Shown here: positions 27,113 through 38,600 of the stretch, in pieces
Numbering within the stretch: the stretch's first letter is position 1
Layout: each line of letters opens with the position of its first letter
NCBI RefSeq assembly: GCF_026672545.1
Contig: NZ_JAPPRJ010000006.1
Coordinates: forward strand, 62,001 to 126,000
DNA length: 64,000 nt
Direction of reading: 5' to 3'
Origin: Rhizobium sp. SL86
GTDB lineage: Bacteria; Pseudomonadota; Alphaproteobacteria; Rhizobiales; Rhizobiaceae
The notes under the pieces: model-generated
The model's database searches: none
What the model was told of the DNA's origin: nothing
The model's input: the letters and a program-made list of their open reading frames with translations, nothing else
Translations under genes and position numbers: made by a program

Positions 27113-30100
27113 TCAATGGAAGAACCGAGCAAGCGTTGCGGCATTGTCGCGGTTCAGAACGGCGAAATGATCGACGTCCCACGGGGCCTGGAGATCGGGC
27201 CGAGCGGATTTCGTTGTCCAGTAGGCTTCGCGGGACGGGTCCGGCGGAAGCTCGCCACGGCGCACCCGCAGGTAGACGAGTGGGGTTTCGACCGGCTGCG
27301 GAGCATAGGAGTGGGAGAGCCGCATGTTGTTGGCGACGACAGCCGTCACCCGCTGCTCCTGAGCCGGGTCGATCGGGGCGTCGGAGCCGGCGCGGTCGCG
27401 TTCGAGGCGGACGATGCGGGCAGCGGTGTGCTCAGCCATCTCCATGTTCCAGGCTTCACCTGCGGGCGAGGTATCGATCATCACCAGACGCTCAACCGTC
27501 TCGCCCATGGCTTCCAGCCGGCGGGTGATCTCGAAGGCGAGGAGACCGCCGAAGGAATGGCCGATCAGCGCGTAAGGGCCTTGCGGCTGGCAGGTACGGA
27601 TGGCCGCCATGTAGCTCTCAACCATCGCATCAAGGCTTTCGGCCACGCTCTCGCCGGCATCGAGACCGGTCGCCTGGATGCCGTAGACGGGACGTTTGCC
27701 GGACAGCAGGTCGGCGATCCCCAAGTAGCCGAAGGGCGCGCCGCCGACGGGATGGAAGCAGAACACGGGGCGGCCGGGGCCATCGCCGAGCTTGATCAGC
27801 GGCCCGCCCGCTTTCAGCGCCTTGCCCGAGCGGATGTCATCGGCAAGCGTCCTGACGGTCTGGGCGCGGTAGAGGGCCGCGACGGGGAGGTCGATGCCGA
27901 GGTTCTTCTTGACGCTGGCAGAAAGCCGGAGCGCCTGTAGCGAATGGCCGCCGGCGGCGAAGAAGTTGTGGTCGATGCCGAGACCATCAAGACCGAGCAG
28001 CTCGCGCCACAGGCCGAGCAGCGTAGCGTCGAGGTCGTCGCGTGGCGGTGTCGCGGGTTCGGCGTCCGACGCAAGGTCGGCAGCCGGCAGGGCGGCGACA
28101 TCGAGCTTGCCGTTCACCGTCATCGGCAGGGCATCGACGGCAACCAGAGCCACGGGCACCATATAGGCCGGAAGGCGCGCGGCAAGATGCGCACGCCAGT
28201 TCGCAGTGGCCTCCGCTGAGCCATCCGTGACGGCATAGGCCACGAGAACCGTCTCCTGGCTGCGTTTCGCGGTCACGACGGCAGCGGATCGGACGGCGGG
28301 ATAGGCGCGCAGGGCAGCGGCGATCTCGTCGAGTTCGATGCGATGGCCACGGATCTTCACCTGGCTGTCGGCGCGACCGATGAACTCGATGGCCCCGTCA
28401 GCGCTCCAGCGCGCGAGGTCGCCGGTCCGGTAGAATCGGTCGTCCGGTCCACCGAACGGGTCGGGCAGGAAGCGGGCGGCGGTTTCCTTCGCGCGGCCGA
28501 GATAGCCTTCAGCGACGCTCGCGCCGCCGATGTAGATCTCACCCGTGATGCCGTGTGGAACGGGTTCCAACGCCGCATCGAGGATCAGCACGCGGTAGTT
28601 GGGAAGCGGCCGACCGATCGGCAGCGTCGCTGCCGTCTCCGTGCCCCGGAAACGATAGGCGGTCGCATCGATCACGGTTTCCGAGGGACCGTACATGTTG
28701 AAGATCTCGACACCGGGCAGGGCAGCGGCAATGCGCCGCGCGACGGCCGTCTGGAAGGCCTCGCCCCCCAGCATCAGGCGCCTGAGCGCCAGACCCGGCG
28801 GCACGGGCGCCTCGACCGCCGCATCCAGGAAGGTGGGGCTGAAATTCATGTGCGTGACGCCGTCGCGGGCAAGCGCTGCCCAGAACTCCGCACCCGAAAG
28901 GCCGGCCGGGTCATCCATGACGACGACGGTGGCGCCCGCCAGCAGCGGCGTGACGATCTGGCCGATCGAGACGTCGAAGCCGATCGACAGCGTTGCGGCG
29001 ACCCGGTCGCCGGACCCGATCGGGTCGTGCGCGAGACGGGCCTCTGCAAGGCTGACCAGCGCGCCATGGCTGACGACCACGCCCTTGGGGCGACCGGTCG
29101 AGCCGGAGGTGTGGATGATGTAGGCCGGGTCGGCGGCGGTGATGGCGATAAGTCCGGCGCTCTCGACCGGATCGTGATCCGGCCCGTCCTCCCAGTCGAA
29201 GGCGTCGAGGTCGATGACAGGGCGCGCGCTCGTCCCTGCTGACGGCAGATGGGTGGCGCTGGCCTTGTCCGTGATGATCGTGGCGGGATCGGCGGTCTCG
29301 AAGACGCCCGCTATGCGCTCGGCGGGATTGCCCGGATCGAGCGGCATATAGACGCCGCCGGCCTTCATGACCGCGAGGGCCGCAACCGGCAGGCGCTCGT
29401 TGCGCCCGACGATGACGGCGACGGGCTGACCGGGGGCGACACCGAGACTGATCAGCCGATGGGCGAGGCGATTGGCCTTTCGGTTCAGCGCCGCGAAGGT
29501 CAGCGAGCGAGAACCATGGATGACGGCTAAGGCATCCGGTTGTGCCGAGACATGGCGCGCGAAGAGTGCCGGTATCGGTAGGCGGTCCACGGTGCGACTT
29601 TCGCCGGTCCCAAGCGCTATGAGAGCGGCGCGCTCCTCCTGGCTCAGCAGCGGCAGGCGGTGGACGCTGACGTCCGGCGCCTTCAGCGCGGCGGACAGCA
29701 GAGTGACGTAATGCGCGGCCATGCGTGCGACCGTCGCGCGCTCGAAAATGTCCGTCGCATAGGCAATCGCGCCGGAGAAGCCGTTTTCTCTCTCCGTCAG
29801 CACCAGCGTGAGATCGAATTTTGCGGTCGCCTCGGGAAGCGGAACGGCATGTGCCGTCAGATCGCCGAAGGCGAAATGCGAGGGTATGGCAGGCTGGAGC
29901 GCCACCATGGTCTGGAACACCGGATGCAGGCCGGGCTGGCGCGGCGGGTTTAGCGCATCTACCAGCTTTTCGAAGGGCAGGTCGGTATGGGCGAAGGCCT
30001 CGCCCATGCGTGCCGTCAGCCGTTCGGCCAGCGTCTTGAGGCCTGGTGCGCCGGAAAGATCGGCGCGCAGGACCATGGTGTTGACGAGGAAGCCGACAAT

Positions 30101-33100
30101 GCCTTCGAGTTCCGGCGCGCCGCGATTGGCGGCAGGCGCACCGAAGACGATGTCGTCCTGCCCGGACCAGCGGCCCATCAGCGCGCTCCAGGCTGCGGCG
30201 AGCACGATGAAGGGCGTCGTCCCGGCGGTGCGGGCAAATGTTGCGACGGCGGCGGCCGCTTCGGGCGGCAGGCTGAGCGGGATGCTGGCGCCCGCGCTGC
30301 GGCGCACGGCCGGGCGGGGCCGGTCGAGCGGAAGCGCAAGGGCATCCGGTGCACCGGCGAGCGCGCCGCGCCAATGCTCGGCTTCGCTGGCGACGGCTTC
30401 GTCGGTCAGTGTCTTGCGCTGCCACAGCACGTAGTCGGCATACTGGACGGGGAGTGCCGGCAGATCGGGTGTCTCGCCGCCTGCAAATGCAGCGTAGGCA
30501 GCCGAGAGCTCACGCATCAGGATGCCTGCCGAAAGGCCGTCCGAGACGATGTGATGGGTGACAAAGACGAGCAGGTGGCTCTGAGGGCCGGCGGTCAGCA
30601 GTCTGGCGCGGATCAGGCAATCGCGGCTGAGATCGAACGGCCGGATGGCTTCGGCCTCAATCGCTACGTGGATTGCGCCTGCATCGGCGGGCTCATCGAT
30701 GGTGAGGCGCATGCGGCGGTCGTCGTGGATGACCTGAACGGGCATGCCATCTATCTCGGCAAAGCCGGTTCGCAGGCTCTCGTGCCGTGCCACGATCGTG
30801 TCGAAGGCGCTGGTAAGGGCCGCGACGTCGAGCGCTCCGTCCAGTCTGAGCACGACCGGGATGTTGTAGGCCGCGCTCATCGGTTCCAGCCGGTCGAGGA
30901 ACCAGAGGCGTTCTTGTTCGAAGGATAGCGGCAGGGGGGACGGCCGCTCGGATGTCGCCAGAAGGCGTGCAGCGCCAGCGGCGGCTGCGGGTACGCCGAG
31001 CAGCGCATCAATTCGGGCCGCCAGATCGCCAAGCCGGGGCGATTCAAACAGCATGCGCAAGGAGAGATCAATCTGCATCGTCTCGCGCAGTTTCGTCGCC
31101 ATCTGCGTCGCCATCAGAGAATGGCCGCCAAGGGCGAAGAAGTGGCTGGCGGTGGTGACGTCGCCGACGCCGAGCAGGTTGGCGTAGAGGCCCGCAATCA
31201 TCATTTCCGTCGGTGTCGATGGCGGGGTGCCGCCCTCGCTTGCGGCGGCTGTCGGATCGGGCAGCGCGCGCTGGTCGAGCTTGCCGTTTGCGGTGAGCGG
31301 CAGAGCCGCGAGGAAAACCACGGCGCTCGGCACCATGTGGCTCGGCAGGTGCGCGGAAAGATGGGCGCGCAGGGCTTCGCCGTCCTGTTGCTCGACCATT
31401 GCGGGCACGACATAGGCGATGAGACGCGGCTCGGCGCCGCCCTTGCTGCGGGCGATGACGGCCGCCTGCGCCACATCGGAATGCTGGTGCAGCAAGGCCT
31501 CGATCTCGCCGAGCTCGATGCGGATACCACGGATCTTCACCTGCGCATCGCGCCGGCCGAGGAAGCCGAGCGTGCCGTCCTCGTTCCAGGCGGCCCTGTC
31601 GCCAGTGCGGTAGAGCCGCCCCAGCACGGGATGCTCGACAAAGACCGCGTGGGTCAGGTCCGGACGATCCAGATAGCCCTCTGCCAGACTCGCACCACCG
31701 ATGTACAGTTCACCCTCGATGCCGATGCCGACCGGTGCCAGCGCCGTATCGAGCACATGACCGGTGTAGTTCGGGAGCGGCCGGCCGATCGGCAGGGCGC
31801 GTCCGTCGATTGCGTCGCGGGCTGGACCGGCATCCGGAAACCGCCATGCGGTCGCGTCGATGCAGGTCTCGGTCGGGCCGTACATGTTCCAGACGGGAAT
31901 GCCGAGCCTGTCCGAAAGCCGTGCGGCAAGTGCCGAAGAGAGGGGTTCGCCGCCGAGCATCAACTGTTTCAGCGCCGTCTTCTCCGGAGCGTCTGCGAGC
32001 ATGGCCTCGAAGAGGGAAGGCACGGAATTGACATGAGTAACGTCGTGGCGAACCAGGAACGACCAGAACGTCGCGGCGGAAATGCCTCTGATGTCTCCGG
32101 CGACCACGACGACCGCCCCATGCAGTAGCGGGGTGAGCAACTGGCCGAGCGACACGTCGAACCCGATGGAGATGGCCGCCAGCACCCGGTCGCCGGGACT
32201 GATGGGGTCATGGTCGACGCGGGCGAAGGCGAGATTGGCAAGCGCGCCGTGGCTGACGGCGACACCCTTTGGCGTGCCGGAGGAGCCGGAGGTGTAGATG
32301 ACATAGGCGCGCGAGGCTGCGCTGAGGCCACTCCGGTCGGGGGCCGGTGTGGCGGGTCCTGACAGAGGCCAGCCATTGGCGAGCAGAAGGTGCGGGGTCT
32401 CTTCGGGCAGTACGGCTTCGCAGGCGGCGTCGGTCAGGACCGCCACGACGCGGGCTTCGGCGATCATGCCGGCGATCCGTTCGGCCGGGTAGGCGGGGTC
32501 GAGTGGCAGGTAGACGGCGCCGGCCTTCAGGATGCCGATGAGCGCGGCGATGCTCTCGATCGACCGCTCCAGGCACACGCCCACCGAATCGCCGGGGACG
32601 ATGCCCTGTTCGCGAAGCCGTGCGGCAACGCGGTTGGCCGCCTGGTCGAGGCCGGCGAAATCCAGTTGGCCGGTGTCGCTGACAGCCGCGATTGCCGCGG
32701 GATTGGCCGCCACCTGGCGTTCGAAGAGGTCCGGCAGGGTTGCGGAGGGCACAGCGAGGCTCCGTCCGGCTGACCATGCCGCAAGGGCGGCGCGTTCTTC
32801 GGCGGCCAGACCGTCCAGCGTGTCGAGGCGGCGATCGGGGTCCTCCAGGAGGGTAGCGAAGACGTTGTCGAGCACGTCGCGCAGGCGGAGCATGTCGGCG
32901 CATGACAGGATGTCCGGATCGTAGCCGAAGCCGATCGTCAGGCCGGCGCTGCCCGGCTCCTCGTCCACGTAGATGCCGAGCGGCGAGCGTTCGCGTTCGC
33001 GGATCGGCGCTGATGTCACCGGCAGGCTTCCGATCGTTACGGCCGGCCGTCGCAGGCCCGGCATGATGGTGACGGCGACGTCGAAGAGGTTGCGCTCCGG

Positions 33101-34189
33101 GCGCTCGTCGAAGGCGCCGGTGGCGGCAAGGGCCCGGCCGATGGCATCGACGGGAAGGCGCTGGTGGCGCAGATCCGCCTCCGCGTCCGCAGCGAATGCC
33201 GTGATGGCCCGTCTGAGCGTCGCGCCATGATCGATGCGGCAGCGCACGGGCAGGATGCCGGCCAGCATGCCGATCGTGCAGCGCGTCGTCGCCTCGCGCC
33301 GGTGCAGCGCCATGCCGATGGTGAAATCCTCGCGGCGGAAACGGCGCGCAAGCGCGATCGCGATCACCGCCAGCAGCGTGCGGTGCGTCGTCGTGCCAAG
33401 CGCGCGGGCCAGAGCGTCGAGGGCCGCGTGTTCCGTTGCGCCGAAGCGCAGCGGCGGGATGAGGTCTGCCGCCTGTCGGTCGTCCGGCGACGTCGCCTGC
33501 ACGGCGAGGCCGTCCAGTACGAGACCGGGAAGCGGCGAGAGCCGGGCGGTCCAGTAGGCGAGGTCTTCGGCATGCCGGGGCGAGGCGGCATAGGCCTCGT
33601 CATCGGCAACGACGTTGCGATAGGTGGAGCGCGGCATGACCGCGTCGGTGCCGCCGCCATCCTCCTCGCCTTCGCCGCTGAGCGTGCGGTAGGCGTTCAG
33701 CCAGTGGGCCTGCGCAATGCCGAGTGCCACGCCATCGGCCACGAGATGGTGGGCGAGAAGCATCAGCTGGAAACGGTTGTCCGAAAGCTTCAGGAGATCG
33801 ACGCGAAACAGCGGCTCGTCGCCGAGCGCAAACCCTCGACGGTGCATCGCCTCGACATGGGCGCGGGCAGCGGCTTCCGTATCGGCTTCATCCGTGAGAT
33901 CGACGAGGCGGAAGGGCGGGCGCCCCGCAGCCTCGATGCGCTGGCGCGGTTCGTCGCGGTCGATCCGCAGGCGCAGCGCCTCGTGCCGTCCCGCCATCAT
34001 ACGCACGGCCTGGCGTGCAAGGTCCGGATCGATGGCGCTTTCGAACGTCACGACGCAGCCGACCTGATAGGCAGAGGGATCGTCGATCAGGCGCATGTCG
34101 AGCCACACCGCGCGCTGGGCGTGGCTGAGCCCGAACCAGTCTGCGGCATCGGTTGCGGGAATGCGGGAAAGGTTCGGCTGAGCGGTCAT
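27113..34189 (-). CDS. Two-module non-ribosomal peptide synthetase (C-A-PCP-C-A-PCP-TE)
   Basis: 2358 residues from the ATG at 34189; a GTG at 34198 is the alternative. Approximate order: C1 (HHLVADG near 150), A1 (YTSGSSGTPKG near 635, YGPTE, YRTGD, NGKLD), PCP1 (GGHSLMATQ near 1025), C2 (HHIVSDG near 1215), A2 (HTSGSTGRPKG near 1700, YGPSE, YRTGD, NGKLD), PCP2 (GGHSLQALR near 2085), TE (GHSFGG near 2210 and VDHFAVL near the end). All catalytic motifs are present; there is no epimerase or methylase. A C domain at the N-terminus without a loading module suggests that C1 accepts an acyl chain, probably from the PKS at 35617. The TE releases the product. It is last in the operon, 5 bp after the MATE gene. 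By hand alignment both A domains share the same pocket residues. Confidence 0.95.
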   Translation of the reverse strand: MTAQPNLSRIPATDAADWFGLSHAQRAVWLDMRLIDDPSAYQVGCVVTFESAIDPDLARQAVRMMAGRHEALRLRIDRDEPRQRIEAAGRPPFRLVDLTDEADTEAAARAHVEAMHRRGFALGDEPLFRVDLLKLSDNRFQLMLLAHHLVADGVALGIAQAHWLNAYRTLSGEGEEDGGGTDAVMPRSTYRNVVADDEAYAASPRHAEDLAYWTARLSPLPGLVLDGLAVQATSPDDRQAADLIPPLRFGATEHAALDALARALGTTTHRTLLAVIAIALARRFRREDFTIGMALHRREATTRCTIGMLAGILPVRCRIDHGATLRRAITAFAADAEADLRHQRLPVDAIGRALAATGAFDERPERNLFDVAVTIMPGLRRPAVTIGSLPVTSAPIRERERSPLGIYVDEEPGSAGLTIGFGYDPDILSCADMLRLRDVLDNVFATLLEDPDRRLDTLDGLAAEERAALAAWSAGRSLAVPSATLPDLFERQVAANPAAIAAVSDTGQLDFAGLDQAANRVAARLREQGIVPGDSVGVCLERSIESIAALIGILKAGAVYLPLDPAYPAERIAGMIAEARVVAVLTDAACEAVLPEETPHLLLANGWPLSGPATPAPDRSGLSAASRAYVIYTSGSSGTPKGVAVSHGALANLAFARVDHDPISPGDRVLAAISIGFDVSLGQLLTPLLHGAVVVVAGDIRGISAATFWSFLVRHDVTHVNSVPSLFEAMLADAPEKTALKQLMLGGEPLSSALAARLSDRLGIPVWNMYGPTETCIDATAWRFPDAGPARDAIDGRALPIGRPLPNYTGHVLDTALAPVGIGIEGELYIGGASLAEGYLDRPDLTHAVFVEHPVLGRLYRTGDRAAWNEDGTLGFLGRRDAQVKIRGIRIELGEIEALLHQHSDVAQAAVIARSKGGAEPRLIAYVVPAMVEQQDGEALRAHLSAHLPSHMVPSAVVFLAALPLTANGKLDQRALPDPTAAASEGGTPPSTPTEMMIAGLYANLLGVGDVTTASHFFALGGHSLMATQMATKLRETMQIDLSLRMLFESPRLGDLAARIDALLGVPAAAAGAARLLATSERPSPLPLSFEQERLWFLDRLEPMSAAYNIPVVLRLDGALDVAALTSAFDTIVARHESLRTGFAEIDGMPVQVIHDDRRMRLTIDEPADAGAIHVAIEAEAIRPFDLSRDCLIRARLLTAGPQSHLLVFVTHHIVSDGLSAGILMRELSAAYAAFAGGETPDLPALPVQYADYVLWQRKTLTDEAVASEAEHWRGALAGAPDALALPLDRPRPAVRRSAGASIPLSLPPEAAAAVATFARTAGTTPFIVLAAAWSALMGRWSGQDDIVFGAPAANRGAPELEGIVGFLVNTMVLRADLSGAPGLKTLAERLTARMGEAFAHTDLPFEKLVDALNPPRQPGLHPVFQTMVALQPAIPSHFAFGDLTAHAVPLPEATAKFDLTLVLTERENGFSGAIAYATDIFERATVARMAAHYVTLLSAALKAPDVSVHRLPLLSQEERAALIALGTGESRTVDRLPIPALFARHVSAQPDALAVIHGSRSLTFAALNRKANRLAHRLISLGVAPGQPVAVIVGRNERLPVAALAVMKAGGVYMPLDPGNPAERIAGVFETADPATIITDKASATHLPSAGTSARPVIDLDAFDWEDGPDHDPVESAGLIAITAADPAYIIHTSGSTGRPKGVVVSHGALVSLAEARLAHDPIGSGDRVAATLSIGFDVSIGQIVTPLLAGATVVVMDDPAGLSGAEFWAALARDGVTHMNFSPTFLDAAVEAPVPPGLALRRLMLGGEAFQTAVARRIAAALPGVEIFNMYGPSETVIDATAYRFRGTETAATLPIGRPLPNYRVLILDAALEPVPHGITGEIYIGGASVAEGYLGRAKETAARFLPDPFGGPDDRFYRTGDLARWSADGAIEFIGRADSQVKIRGHRIELDEIAAALRAYPAVRSAAVVTAKRSQETVLVAYAVTDGSAEATANWRAHLAARLPAYMVPVALVAVDALPMTVNGKLDVAALPAADLASDAEPATPPRDDLDATLLGLWRELLGLDGLGIDHNFFAAGGHSLQALRLSASVKKNLGIDLPVAALYRAQTVRTLADDIRSGKALKAGGPLIKLGDGPGRPVFCFHPVGGAPFGYLGIADLLSGKRPVYGIQATGLDAGESVAESLDAMVESYMAAIRTCQPQGPYALIGHSFGGLLAFEITRRLEAMGETVERLVMIDTSPAGEAWNMEMAEHTAARIVRLERDRAGSDAPIDPAQEQRVTAVVANNMRLSHSYAPQPVETPLVYLRVRRGELPPDPSREAYWTTKSARPDLQAPWDVDHFAVLNRDNAATLARFFH

Positions 34190-34194
34190 TGCGG

Positions 34195-35613
34195 TCACGC
34201 GGGCAGGGTTTCGAGGGACGGGCGGGTGCCGAAGACGGCGATGAGGCGGGCAAACAGCAGGGTAAGCCGCAGCAGGCTGGTGATGATGATTGCCTGCATG
34301 AGGCCGAGCACGCCATGGTCGAGCTTGAAGGCGAAGGCGGCGGCGAGCAGGACGGTCAGCACCATGCAGCCGACCTGGATCAGCGTCGGCAGGCCGATAT
34401 CCTTGCGGGCGCGAAGGGCGGCAAAGACACCGTAGCTCATGCCGTCGAGCATCAGTACCAGACCGCTGATCGGCAGGAGCGACGTCATCAGCCCGGCGAG
34501 GGTCTCGTCGGGTGTGAAGTGGGTGGCGATGGTGCCGGGGAGTAAGAAGAGGATAGCCGTGAAGGGTGCGAGAACGATGGCGAGCGCCGCGAGATCGCGC
34601 CAGAGCCGCTTCGTTGCCTGTCCGGGTGCCGCCGATGCGGCGCGCATGGAGATTGCATCGCCGATGCCGGCGGCAAGCAGCAGGCCGGGCAGGTTCAGCA
34701 CCCAGCCGGAGGCAAACGCCGCAAGTGCAGCCGTGCCAAGCCAGCCGGCGAAGACGGTTAGCCAGACGCCAAGCGCATGCATGCCGGCGGCCGTGCTCGC
34801 AGCACCGAGACTGAGTTTCAGGTGATCCCGCCTGCCGGACGCGGCGCGTGCCTTGTCAGGTTGATGCGCCCTGCGGAAGGCTGCGGGTCCTTCGATGCGG
34901 CGCAGAGCCATGACAAGTGCCACGGCAAGCGCGATGCGCACAAGCGTTGTCGCTGTCGCCGATCCTGCCGTACCCAGCGCCGGGATCGGGTCGAAGCCGC
35001 CGATCAGCAGGGCGTTCAGCCCGGCATTGGCGAGATTGGCCGCGATCATCCACCGGGCCACGAGCCCGGCGCGGCCGATACCTTCCAGATGCACGGCAGC
35101 GGCAAGCGCCACGAGGCCGGCCGGCAGGCCAGCGGCAAGGATGAGGATGACGGTGCCGGAGCGGGCGGACAGTGCTGCCTCCTGACCCGAGGCGGCGAGC
35201 AGCACACCGGCGAACGGTGCCAGGGCCAGAACGACAAAGCCGGCGAGCAGGGCTGCGGCCGTCGCACGATGCCAGACGGCGATGCGTTCGGCGGTTCTCT
35301 CCGGCAGGCGCGCCGCAGCGGTCAGCACCAGTGCGGCATGCAGGCCAGAAATGCAGATATCCACGATGCGGCCGAAAGTGCCGTCGGCAAGCGTGGTGGC
35401 CGCCAGTTCGCTCGATCCGAGGCGTGCGACCATGAGTGCGTCGACGATCGCCATGGCGGCGATGCCGGCGCGCGACAGAACCATGGGGGCGGCCTGCCGC
35501 AACAGGCCGGGGCCGGCCTCGTTTCCGAGACCGCCCGAACCTGCGCTGGCCGACCCGATGATGTCGGACCGCTGGCTACCGTTGTCTGCCGTGTCGCCCC
35601 CCGCCTGCTGCAT
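34195..35613 (-). CDS. MATE-family exporter
   Basis: 472 residues with about 12 predicted membrane helices in two bundles. The MATE family (MatE) pattern is visible (AAPMVLSRAGIAAMAIVDAL, LVLMLDGMSYGVFAALRA, PTLIQVGCMVLTVLLAAAFA). These proteins are Na+ or H+ antiporters for small amphipathic compounds in the inner membrane. It lies 3 bp after the PKS stop and just before the NRPS start, so it is co-transcribed with both. It probably moves the product or an intermediate to the periplasm or gives self-protection; the substrate is inferred from context. The start at 35613 leaves a ~38-residue polar N-terminus; a later start is possible. Confidence 0.9.
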   Translation of the reverse strand: MQQAGGDTADNGSQRSDIIGSASAGSGGLGNEAGPGLLRQAAPMVLSRAGIAAMAIVDALMVARLGSSELAATTLADGTFGRIVDICISGLHAALVLTAAARLPERTAERIAVWHRATAAALLAGFVVLALAPFAGVLLAASGQEAALSARSGTVILILAAGLPAGLVALAAAVHLEGIGRAGLVARWMIAANLANAGLNALLIGGFDPIPALGTAGSATATTLVRIALAVALVMALRRIEGPAAFRRAHQPDKARAASGRRDHLKLSLGAASTAAGMHALGVWLTVFAGWLGTAALAAFASGWVLNLPGLLLAAGIGDAISMRAASAAPGQATKRLWRDLAALAIVLAPFTAILFLLPGTIATHFTPDETLAGLMTSLLPISGLVLMLDGMSYGVFAALRARKDIGLPTLIQVGCMVLTVLLAAAFAFKLDHGVLGLMQAIIITSLLRLTLLFARLIAVFGTRPSLETLPA

Positions 35614-35616
35614 GCG

Positions 35617-38600
35617 TCAGGCGGCCTTTGCGGGCTCGGCAGGCGCCTGCGCTGCGGCAGGCGTCTCGCCGGTCCGGGCGCCGGCAAAGGCGCGCATCAC
35701 CACCTCGACGACGCCTGAGACGGAGCCCGCCTGGATCATCTGCATGACCGACACCGGGCGGCCGACCGTCTGCTCCAGCGCTTCGGCGAGTTCGACGGCC
35801 ATGAGGCTGTCGAGGCCGAGTTCGGAGAGGGGCTTGGCAGGTTCGACCTGCGAGGCCGGCAGGCCGACGACGCGAGCGACATTGTCGCTGACGATCGTCA
35901 GCAGGGCTGCACGACGGTCTTCTTCCACCATCGCGGTCAGGGCTTCCGCCATCGAATTTCCGCCTTCCGCCATCATCTGCATGCCCTCGGGGATCAGCAT
36001 GGAGAAGCGCGGGGTGCGGGCGCCGGGCAGGCTCTGGCCGAGACGCAGCAGGTTGAACTGCGCGGCCGAGACCGCCGTCGCGCCGGCCGCCATGAGACGG
36101 CCGAGTTCGCCAAGCACGACGCGGGTCGGGCTCGCCTCCATGCCGGCGCGCTGTTCCAGCATTTCCTCGACCTGCTGGTTGCGGGTGAGGAAGCCGGCAT
36201 CCTTGATGGCGCCCCAGCCGGTGGCCAGCGCCGGCAGCCCCTCGACGCGGCGGAGTTCCGCAAGCGCATTGAGGAAGGCGTTGGCGGCAACATAGGTGCC
36301 CTGTCCGGGATTGCCGACCATGGCGCTCGAGGACGAGTAGAGCACGAATGCTTCCAGCGGATCCTGCAGCGTCAGTTCGTGCAGGTGCCAGGCGCCGAGC
36401 ATCTTTGCCGACATCACCCGGTGCATCAGGTCCCGATCGACCTTGATCAGCGGTGCATCCTCGATGAGCGCTGCCGAATGCACAATACCGACGAGCGGCG
36501 CCATGCTCGTGCGAACCTCGGCTAGAACCTTTTCGAGGCCGGAGCGATCGGAGACATCGACGGCGAAGGCGCGCACCTTGGCGCCGGCGGCGCGGATGCG
36601 GGCGAGGCCTGCCTGGGCCTCCTCAGTCTGGTCGCCGCGACGGCTGAGAAGGGCAAGGGAACGTGCGCCGCTCGCCACCAGCCATTCGGCCGTTGCGAGG
36701 CCGAAGCCGCCGAGACCGCCGGTGACCAGCCAGGTGCCGTCCTTGCGGGCGACATCCGTGCCGGCGGCGACGATCGGCAGCGTCTCGTGCGGTTCGGCGT
36801 CGAGGCCGATGACGAGCTTGCCGACATGGCGGGCCTGCTGCATGGCGCGGAAGGCTTCCTCGGCGCGCGAGATCGGCGTGACGAGATGCGGGAGCGGGCG
36901 AAGCGCGCCCGTCTCAAGCGCGGCGATCACCTCGCCGAAGACGCGGGCGGCGAGCTTCGGTCGTTCGACCAGCAGCGTATCGGCGTCGATGCCGAAATAG
37001 CTGAGGTTCTGGCGGAAGGGACGCAGGCCGATACGGCTGTTGGCGTAGAGGTCGCGCTTGCCGATTTCGAGGAAGCGGCCGAAGGGCTTCAGCACCTGAA
37101 GACCCTTGGTGATCGCCTCGCCGGCGAGCGAGTTCAGCACAACATCGACGCCCTTGCCGCCCGTCAGACGCATCACGTCGTCGGCAAATTTCAGCGAGCG
37201 GGACGAGAAGACATGGTCGGCGCCCATGGCGGTGACCAGCTTCTGCTTGTCGGCCGCGCCGGCCGTCGCGATGACCGTCGCACCCTTCAGCTTGGCGATC
37301 TGCAGCGCGGCCAAACCGACGCCGCCGGCCGCGCCATGAATGATGACAGTCTCGCCCGGCTCGATGCGGGCCAGATGATCGAGCGCATACCAGGCCGTCA
37401 CGAAGGCGGTCGGGATGGTTGCCGCCTCGGAGAAGCTCAGCGTCTCAGGGATCAGCGCGGCGCTGCCGGCATCCGTCGTCACATGGCTTGCAAAGCAGGA
37501 GGAGGCAAAGGCGATGACGCGGTCGCCGGGTTTCAGGTGGGTGACGCCCGTACCGGTGCGAACGACCTCGCCGGCGCACTCCATGCCGATGGTCGGGCCG
37601 GAGAAGCCCTTTTCGACGGCCTCTTCCGGCAGCATGCCCATGGCCCAGAGCACGTCACGGAAGTTGAGGCCGGCGGCGCGGATACGAATTTCGATCTCGC
37701 CTTCGCCGGGCGCACGGCGTTCGATCTCGCGCAGATGCAGCGAGTCGAGGCCGCCCGAGGGCAGGAAGTCGAGGCGGAAGGGCCGCGCGCCAGCCGTCTC
37801 GGCGAAACTCGCGATGCGCGTCTGTTCGGCGATCGAGGATTCGCGGACCCGGTGAACGTAGCGGCGGCCATCGACGAGAAGCGTTTCGGTTTCCTCGTCG
37901 CGGGCCAGCAGCGCCTCGGCAAGCACGGCAGCGGCCGTGGTATCGTCGGCTGCGGCATGCACGTCGATGAGGCGCATGCCGACGGCGACCTGCTCATTGG
38001 CGATGACACGCGCCGTGCCGGCAATGGTCGCCTGGAAAGGATCGAGCGGCCCGACCCCGCCGGGCGTCGCGTAGGCACCGCGCGTGACGATGGTCAGTGT
38101 CGGGGAGGGTGAGTCATCCGCGTCCTCCAGCGGTCGAAGTTCGATGGCGCGCGACAATGCGATGGCCGAAAGGCAGCGCATATCCTGGCGATCGAGGATG
38201 GTTTCCAGATTGTCGGACGTCTCTGCAAATCCGGCCAAATGGATGAACTCGCTCGCACCCGTCTCCTCCTTGACCAGCGCGGCGAAGCGCTCGTCGGAAA
38301 GATCGGCCGGGTCGAGGCTGCGGAGCCTGACCGTCTGGCCGGCCGCTTCCAGACCCGCCTTCAGGGCGAGGATGAAAGGATTGCCGGCTTCGGACGGACC
38401 CGTGACGAGAACGCGCACGGCCGGTGCGGCCTGTGCTGCCGGGGCAGGGACTGCCTGCACGGCCTGGGGACGGCGGGCGATCAGCAGCGCGAAGGGCGTT
38501 TCGGCACCGCCGGCAAGTGCGGCGTCGGAGAGTTCCGGACCGACATCGAAGCCGGCGGCGGCAAGCGACGCCTTGACCGCTTCGACCGGACGATGCGTGC

